Assembly: GCA_006937955.1 (NCBI GenBank)
Contig: SSNP01000093.1
Span: 1,145,768-1,209,767 of the forward strand
Origin: Pachypanchax playfairii
Lineage: Eukaryota > Chordata > Actinopteri > Cyprinodontiformes > Aplocheilidae
Reading direction: 5' to 3'
Length of the DNA: 64,000 nt
Each line of letters begins with the position of its first letter. Position 1 is the stretch's first letter. The position numbers and the translations under genes are program-made. Shown here piece after piece: positions 57,144 to 64,000 of the stretch. The notes beneath the pieces were generated by a model. That model did no database searches, had not been told where the DNA came from, and was given only the letters and a program-made list of their open reading frames with translations.

Positions 57144-57860
57144 TCAGGGAGCCATTGTCGAGGGTTCAAGCTGTGGACAGGAAGGATCTCCTGTAGAGGG
57201 TTCTAGCTGTGGGCAAGAAGGATCTCCTGTAGAGGGTTCTAGCTGTAGACAGGAAGGATCTCCTGTAGATGGTTCTAGCTGTGGACAGGAAGGATCTCCT
57301 GTAGAGGGTTCTAACTGTGGGCAAGAAGGATCTCCTGTAGAGGGTTCTAGCTGTGGACAGGAAGGATCTCCTGTAGAGGGTTCTAACTGTGGGCAAGAAG
57401 GATCTCCTGTAGAGGGTTCTAGCTGTAGACAGGAAGGATCTCCTGTAGATGGTTCTAGCTGTGGACAGGAAGGATCTCCTGTAGAGGGTTCTAGCTGTGG
57501 ACAGGAAGGATCTCCTGTAGCGGTCTGTGCTGCAGCAGCTTTGAAGAAGCCTTTGACTGAGATACTCTGTTGTTGAGTTACTGTGTTGTGAAGAGGATGA
57601 TGAGGGTTCTCCATTATGTTCTTCATCCTTTGGGCAATCAACTCAAGAGACTCCAGATCAGCCCCCAGAACAAAACCAGCCTTCTTAATCAGTTTGTTCA
57701 GGCTCTTGACATCACCTGCCCTGATGCCCCCCCCAACAGCTATAAAATACCTTGAACATCTTGCTGCAAACATTGAAGGATCTAAACTTCCTGGGGAAGT
57801 AGAGTCTGTCCTGTCCCTTCCTAAAAACAACACCACTGTTGTGTCTCCAGCTCAGCCTGT
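57144..57860 (-). mobile_element. Rex1/CR1-type LINE 3' fragment with minisatellite
   Basis: Minus strand reads VKSLNKLIKKAGFVLGADLE, MENPHHPLHNTVTQQQ and then a multiplied C-terminal segment. The same LINE group appears at 7178-7975 with a single copy of that segment. It lies next to Tc1 copy 3 in the KCNH1 intron. Confidence 0.8.
57160..57520. repeat. 36-bp minisatellite, about ten units
   Basis: Nine full 36-bp units (57178-57501) with partial units at both ends. The consensus includes GGATCTCCTGTAGAGGGTTC and TAGCTGTGGACAGGA. On the minus strand one frame repeats the 12-residue LINE peptide RTLYRRSFLSTA; another repeats TGDPSCPQLEPS. Variants recur with a period of five units (about 180 bp): units 2-3 equal units 7-8. 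Confidence 0.95.
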
Positions 57861-57888
57861 TTGAGTCTCATAATTTCTGAGCAATATA

Positions 57889-59176
57889 CAGTGGGGCAAA
57901 AAAGTATTTAGTCAGCCACCAATTGTGTAAGTTCTCCCACTTAAAAAGATCAGAGAGGCCTGTAATTTTCATCATAGGTATACCTCAACTATGAGAGACA
58001 AAATGAGGAAAAAAATCCAGAAAATCACATTGTCTGATTTTTAAAGAATTTATTTGCAAATTATGGTGGAAAATAAGTATTTGGTCAATAACAAAAGTTA
58101 ATCTCAATACTTTGTTATATAGCCTTTGTTGGCAATGACAGAGGTCAAACGTTTTCTGTAAGTCTTCACAAGGTTTTCACACACTGTTGCTGGTATTTTG
58201 GCCCATTCCTCCATGCAGAAAAACAGCCCCAAAGCATGATGTTTCCACCCCCATGCTTTACAGTAGGTATGGTGTTCTTTGGATCCAACTCAGCATTCTT
58301 TCCACTCCAAACACGACAAGTTGAGTTTCTACCAAAAAGTTGTATTTTGGTTTCATCTGACCATATGATGTTCTCCCAATCCTCTTCTGAATCATCCAAA
58401 TGCTCTCTAGCAAACCGCAGACGGGCCTGGACGTGTCCTGGCTTCAGCAGGGGGACACGTCTGGCACTGCAGGATTTGAGTCCCTGGCGGCGTAGTGTGT
58501 TACTGATGGTAGCCTTTGTTACTTTGGTCCCAGCTCTCTGCAGGTCATTCACTAGGTCCCTCCGTGTGGTTCTGGGATTTTTGCTCACCGTTCTTGTGAT
58601 CATTTTGACCCCACGGGGTGAGATCTTGCGTGGAGCCCCAGATCGAGGGAGATTATCAGTGGTCTTGTATGTCTTCCATTTTCTAATAATTGCTCCCACA
58701 GTTGATTTCTTCACACCAAGCTGCTTACCTATTGCAGATTCAGTCTTCCCAGCCTGGTGAAGGTCTACAATTTTGTTTCTGGTGTCCTTTGACAGCTCTT
58801 TGGTCTTGGCCATAGTGGAGTTTGGAGCGTGACTGTTTGAGGTTGTGGACAGGTGTCTTTTATACTGATAACGAGTTCACACAGGTGCCATTAATACAGG
58901 TAACGAGTGGAGGACCGAGGAGCCTCTTAAAGAAGTTACAGGTCTGTGAAAGCCAGAAATCTTACTTGTTTGTAGGTGACCAAATACTTATTTTCCACCA
59001 TAATTTGCAAATAAATTCTTTAAAAATCAGACAATGTGATTTTCTGGATTTTTTTTCCTCATTTTGTCTCTCATAGTTGAGGTATACCTATGATGAAAAT
59101 TACAGGCCTCTCTGATCTTTTTAAGTGGGAGAACTTACACAATTGGTGGCTGACTAAATACTTTTTTGCCCCACTG
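57889..59176 (-). mobile_element. Tc1/mariner element, copy 3, internally deleted
   Basis: 1288 bp, TA on both sides, with intact inverted ends. A 313-bp internal deletion relative to copy 2 joins at 58213-58219, where a shared TGCAG word marks both former breakpoints. It could still be moved by the intact enzyme. Confidence 0.95.
58166..58813 (-). pseudogene. Tc1 transposase, truncated by deletion (copy 3)
   Basis: Residues 1 to about 200 are intact, with the DNA-binding region and the first catalytic aspartate (IIWSDETKIQLF). The 313-bp deletion shifts the frame after GCFSA and removes the second aspartate and the glutamate, so the enzyme is dead. Confidence 0.94.
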
Positions 59177-60177
59177 TATGTCCATATGTTATTTTCTTTT
59201 AAATGTGTTCAATTGTTTGACTGCAGGCTGAACAGAAGCAGCCGTGTGTTGGTCTGGAGCTGAAAGCTGCTCTGACAGGTTATCTCTTTACACCACCATC
59301 ATTATTGCACAACCTAGCAGAACAGGAAGAAAAATGTCTCTCATTGATTCATAGCAGAGAAAAAAGACAAGGTTCAAGTACGTCCCTGGAGAAAGGAGAA
59401 ACTTAAACAGCTATCACAATGAAACTCCTTTTACATGGGCCAAAACATAAAGAAATGAAGATTAGATTACATTTCCTGGCCACCACACTGCACCCCCTCA
59501 CTCACTTGCCAGTCGCATATTCATATGCTTTGAACCAATATCTTACATTAGGTTGCAAAGCCCTCGTAGAAAGCAATTGGCTTCCTGACATACAAGTGAC
59601 TAATTTTGAGCCACTTTTAGTCTTTGAAGAGTCCGATTCATGCCTCCTTTGTCCCCCTAAGTACAGACTGTACCAGGACACCTGTCACACATGCAGGTCG
59701 GACCCAGCACGGAACCGTACCTGTGCCGCCTGTCAGGCTGCTATCCCATTTTCCTCCTCCCTCCTTCCCTTGAAGCTCTGCACTGGGGAAGGATGTTAGC
59801 ACAAATTAGCTCATGCTAGCCTCGCTTAGCAATATTTATTGGAAAACATCAGTGAAAGTTCATTTTTTGTTTGAGTGGGTGAGACTGGGATTGGTTTTCA
59901 AGTTGCTTATTACAGCTACACTGGAGGGTACTGTGGTTTGAGTTTGATTTCAAACTTTGAACTTATTAATTTGTTATTTTTATTTTATTGCTATTGAGGG
60001 AGATGACAGGTCTCCCTTTGCCTATGTCACGTCACGGTCAGACTGAAATTAAAATTTCTCACAAAAACTTCTAAAGCATAGTAGCATAGTATATAATAAT
60101 AGAGTATTTTTGTATTTATGACTAATTCCTGATATATTTCTCTAAACACTGGTTTAAAGGGAGGTTTAACCTGCACT
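59177..60177. other. No supported gene
   Basis: An exon-like stretch at 59228-59278 (acceptor GACTGCAG, reading AEQKQPCVGLELKAALT) and a 126-residue open frame at 59419-59799 are visible, but neither resembles a known protein nor has clear partners. Likely KCNH1 intron. Confidence 0.4.
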
Positions 60178-61118
60178 TTAACTCATTCAGTGCCAGAGAT
60201 ATTGAGCATTTTTACTGATTTTTGAAGGCCCACAGAATATTTTCTCCTATGACTATGTGAAACCATCAGCACAAAATTAAGTTTTTCTTCTTTCAAAAGC
60301 AAAAAGAAAAAAAAATTGTTTCTACCGCTTTCTGTTATTTAATAATCTGCAGTACAAAAGTGCAACTTTCATGAAAATCCACACGTTTCAGGACTAAAAG
60401 TTGAGATAAAGAGCGTTTTGTGTAAAGAGGTTTTTCAAGCAGATCAGTGACTTTGATGTAAATATTTAATGTTTCAATGATTCATGCAACATCTGAACTA
60501 TGTTTTACTACTATGAAAGTAAAAAAACAACAGTAAAAAGTACTTTTGATAGTTTATTTTATGTCTAAAAAGAGTCATTTATAGACAATTTCAACATTTG
60601 AATAAAATATAAGGAAAAAAGCAGCAAATTTCTGATTCAGATACTCCGTGTGTGTACGTGCGTGCGCATGTGCACTTGTGAATGACGTGACCCCCCCCCA
60701 ACGCGATTTCCGTGTGTTTTATGCGGTGAATCATTCTTTATTTTACTCCCTGCTGTCTTTAGAAGATCCTAACAGGAGATACTGGTCAGACAAATCCACC
60801 TCAGCTTCACTAGAATCACCAGAAGAACCGTCACATCTGGCTGAAGACATCACAAGTCCGAAAATGACGAGCTGGAGCACAAACCGCGCCACCTTCGACA
60901 CAATACTCCTTCCCGGTAGATCCGAGAGACACGCTGGAGGGTTTTTATCCATGAAATAAACTCCACCACCTTCTCAATTCCATAAATTCTATACAAGTTT
61001 GTAATAAGTCTCTCTGAACAACCAGATTGGGTCACAGCTGCTCACAGGCTCTGAATCTCTTCCTTATTCACCGTCTGTCTCGTCCTGAGTGTCTGGCTCC
61101 TCCCCCATTCCAACCAGC

Positions 61119-61820
61119 ATGGGGAGCCACAGTCACGCCCTTCTACTTCCGGTTCATGGGTCCCCTGGGCGAAAAAATAATGAATGGAAGTCAATGGAGC
61201 GATAAAAGTTATTTTCTGATCCAGTTTGAAATGCACCATGGATCAAACATATGATGTCCGTGAGTTGTAAAGACAAGAGCAAAAGTTATGTTATATTTTG
61301 TGTGAAGACACTTATCAGACTACAACCACTTGTCTTGTAAAATTGACGTCACCATACCGCTCAGAAGGAGAAGAAGAATAAGAATAGGAACGATGGCGGT
61401 GAGTTTAGCGAGCTTCACCTCCTTCTATCAGGACAAAGGGCGGAGCATTAAACGACTAGTTTTGTGGTGACATCCAGGTACAAAACACACCGGCATTGTC
61501 GCACAAACATGAAGGAAGCAGTGAGGCAGCAGTGAGACTCTGGATATTCTGCCATGACGTCATATGTGCGACTTTCCAGTTGTGGTCATTTTAATTACGA
61601 AATTTAAAAAATAAATTAATCCGAATCCACTTGATAGACCCGGTCAAAATGTACATCATTATTTATCATTTAAATTGCGGTACAACATATGTGTGATTCA
61701 GGGTGTAGGACAAAGCGGACCAGAAAATAACTTTTATCGCTTCATTGACTTCCATTCATTATTTTTTCGTTCAGGGGACCCATGGGCCGACTGGAAGGGG
61801 AGGAGACTGTGGCTCCCCAT
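61119..61820. mobile_element. Miniature inverted-repeat element, 702 bp
   Basis: Ends ATGGGGAGCCACAGTC (left) and ATGGGGAGCCACAGTCTCC (right, opposite strand). Inverted similarity runs about 100 bp inward, including AAAAAATAATGAATGGAAGT and GCGATAAAAGTTATTTTCTG. No coding capacity and no clear target duplication. Confidence 0.75.
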
Positions 61821-61865
61821 TATAACACAGTAAATAATATATTATTTCACCTAGAGAAGTGCACC

Positions 61866-63147
61866 ACTCATAGATATCAACACTAGATGGATCACACGCG
61901 CTATTTGCCAACGGACGTAGGAACGGAGGCTGAACAGCGGCCATCTTACTCCGGGGTCCCGCCCCCTCTCGTAACACTGAGCCTGTTCTATTTAAATGCC
62001 TCTAACTTGTTAAAGTTTTAACAGATTTTCAAACGGTTTGATTTGTTATAAACATCAGAGACGTAGCTGTGAAATATATAGGTTTTGACTGTTATTTCAC
62101 TTCACTTTATCACAGCATTTCCTTATCCTGTCAATTTCCCATAGACCTAATTACATTAAATTGTTTTAATGTCAACAAAGATATGCTTATCAACCAATTA
62201 TAGTCTGTAAAATTGTTAACAAGATGGTATTTTGGATTTTTTTCTACATTTAAACACAATTACTTCCAGGTCAAAACTGGAGACTAGATATCTAAAATAT
62301 ATATTTTTTGTTCTTATTTATGGACTTTCTTTTGATTCTGTTATAAAAATTACTGATAAACTCTTTGTCATTGTTTTATGAAAAAGTTTAGAAATAATCA
62401 AAACTAGAAAAAGATAGATACTTCACTGATCTTGTGAAAGGAGATATTCTAGTTTCCAGTTCACATTCATAAGTTAATATATTTGGAGAGTAGTAGCAGA
62501 CAAAAAGAGAAAAGAATGATTCAACAATTTATTATTATAGGTCACACATATACTTCACATGGCGATTATTATAGACACACACACACCAATTACATTGCTG
62601 TGATTTTCCTATGGACAAAAAATTTGAATATAAAAACAATTAACTCATTTATTTTTATTTGACTTCGCTCACACTGTCATTATCTTGCTAGAACGAAGAT
62701 GCAACTTTGAACAAATAGCCAGAGCGTGTGCTAATCTAAAGGGTAAAAAAAAAGCTACTGATAACAAAAAAACATCCACAAAGACACCCGTTTAGACAAA
62801 AATTAGGTTGTTGTAAAATCGTTGTTGGTTTTGTAGAACTCTGTTAGAAATATAGATTGTTATCTCACCCTGATACCTCAGAAATAGTCTAAATGGGACA
62901 TATTCACACTTAGGTCGTGTTCTGAAAGCAAACCCGGTAATTTCAACATGTGTAAGTATTTCATCTTAAGCCTGTGAATAATAGGGTTTGTAATAAAGCA
63001 AACCGTTTGTAAATCCGTGAATAATTTTTCCAGTATTTTTCTGAAAGCTGATCATTCAACGTCAAACCGGGCTGACAGTCAGATTGCTGCGGTTTCGCTA
63101 CGCCTCCAAGTCCCGCGTTGGATATCTAGTGTTGATATCTATGGCAC
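61866..63147. repeat. Pair of inverted ends (ATAGATATCAACACTAGAT)
   Basis: CATAGATATCAACACTAGAT at about 61870-61889 recurs inverted at about 63123-63143. The stretch between may be a further decayed element inside the TTAA-bounded region. Confidence 0.5.
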
Positions 63148-63291
63148 TACTGCCCCCTCCTGGATCATATGACTAAGTACAGCCTGTAATGAGTTCAAAT
63201 TCAGCGAGCAGCTGACCCAGAATGATATGCAGGATTTAAGCCAATAAAAGCTGTAGAGACGTCAAGACGTCTATGGCACTGAATGAGTTAA

Positions 63292-64000
63292 GAAAGGGAG
63301 TGGCTATTGGCACGTCTGCTGCCGTGCCCCTACAATTATGGTGCGTTCACACCTCCCAACGCGTCCAGGCAGCAAAACGCTCAAATGGACGAAAGTTGCT
63401 GCTTGCACACTTTGCACAGTCCGAGTCGGCGCCTCACGCCAGTAGACATCACAGGCGGGCAGGGGATTCCTCTGTTGCTATAGTTATTTACAACATGACG
63501 GATCATGTCGAGAGAGTGGCTTGGATTTATTTAATAAATAAAGCTATACAACGTCGGGCGCATCTGCAGAGGTTGTAGATACACCCCATTGAGAAGATCT
63601 GAGTTTCATAAAGTATGAAACTGTTTACCTGGAACTCCAATATCTTCTGATATCTTCCTCTAGATAAAATCCGATCTCTTCCTGTCCTTATGAAAATACG
63701 AAGATGGGTCATATAGTACGCAGTGGTTACAAACAGTGATAATCAGTTTCTCCTCCATTTTGAAATTAATTGGAATGACTGTCAGATCTAGCCATTGATG
63801 ACGTGATCAGTGAAAAGAGTCGCTGATTGGTTGCTGCCCCGTGTCTCCTGCTCCAAAGTTCAATTTTCCCAACTTCAAGCAGCGGCTGCTTTGACACCTT
63901 GACGGACCGTCCGAGCTGCAGCTGCGTGGCAGCTCAACGCAGCTTGACGCACACCTGCTGCTTAGTAACATAGACTTTACATGTAATCTAGCTGCCCTGC
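63292..64000. other. Repeat-like end of window, no gene seen
   Basis: Starts with GGTGCGTTCACACCTCCCAA near 63341, a type of terminal sequence common in fish DNA elements, and has a related GCAGCTCAACGCAGCTTGAC near 63930. Probably an element cut by the window end. Confidence 0.4.

Larger units (their letters stand above)
60178..63291. mobile_element. TTAA-flanked piggyBac-like element or composite
   Basis: TTAA at 60178-60181 and 63288-63291 with inverted ends CTCATTCAGTGCCA (left) and CTCATTCAGTGCCATAGACG (right, opposite strand). The right side adds GACGTCAAGACGTC. The same end occurs at 45174. The interior has no readable transposase and holds another inverted-repeat element at 61119-61820. 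Confidence 0.6.

Noticed and set aside
57160..57520. Regular spacing resembling a CRISPR array
   Set aside because: Units are contiguous 36-bp tandem repeats without unique spacers, in a eukaryotic LINE.
59419..59799. 126-residue open frame with cysteines
   Set aside because: No recognisable domain and no splice or promoter context; likely chance or repeat-derived.

Overview
This is a window of animal nuclear DNA that looks like a ray-finned (teleost) fish. It has split genes with short introns and canonical GT-AG junctions, vertebrate histone genes with 3' stem-loops, and a dense mix of repeats typical of fish: Tc1 elements, L2 and Rex1-like LINEs, tRNA-derived SINEs, Ty3/gypsy elements and many TTAA-flanked DNA elements. 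Little of the sequence is host coding DNA.

Host genes, left to right. (1) 4668-9944 (+): the last seven coding exons of a SERCA calcium pump, closest to ATP2A2, ending in a tail like the eleventh membrane helix of SERCA2b; the first exons lie left of the window. (2) 12503-12814 (+): histone H4, and 15530-15904 (+): histone H2B, each with a 3' stem-loop. (3) 26-28.7 kb: two small unnamed gene candidates in convergent orientation, exons at 26805-27370 (+) and at 28004-28715 (-). (4) 55757-56596 (-): the last coding exon of an EAG-type potassium channel, KCNH1. Its other exons lie right of the window, so everything from 56.6 kb onward is probably intron. A further minus-strand exon candidate is at 23260-23400.

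Mobile DNA makes up much of the rest and is strongly nested. Three near-identical Tc1 copies (19.8-21.4, 29.5-31.1, 57.9-59.2 kb) show three states: frameshifted, intact, and internally deleted. The intact one sits inside a TTAA-flanked element. A Ty3/gypsy provirus-like element (32.2-37.3 kb) with both LTRs, primer site and polypurine tract sits inside an older repeat and has a second TTAA-flanked element inside it. A long minus-strand L2 (38.4-42.2 kb) is interrupted by a Harbinger-like element and a SINE. A solo LTR with a perfect 5-bp duplication (47.0-47.9 kb) sits inside a Tigger-like element. At 57.2-57.5 kb a 36-bp minisatellite has grown from the 3' coding end of a LINE.

The most interesting items for follow-up are the intact Tc1 copy, the LINE-derived minisatellite, a hammerhead-ribozyme-like motif coupled to a 34-bp inverted repeat at 56.7-57.0 kb, the unnamed small gene near 28 kb, and the group of TTAA-flanked elements that share terminal sequence. 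I found no wholly new multi-gene system. All names rest on reading the sequence without database searches.
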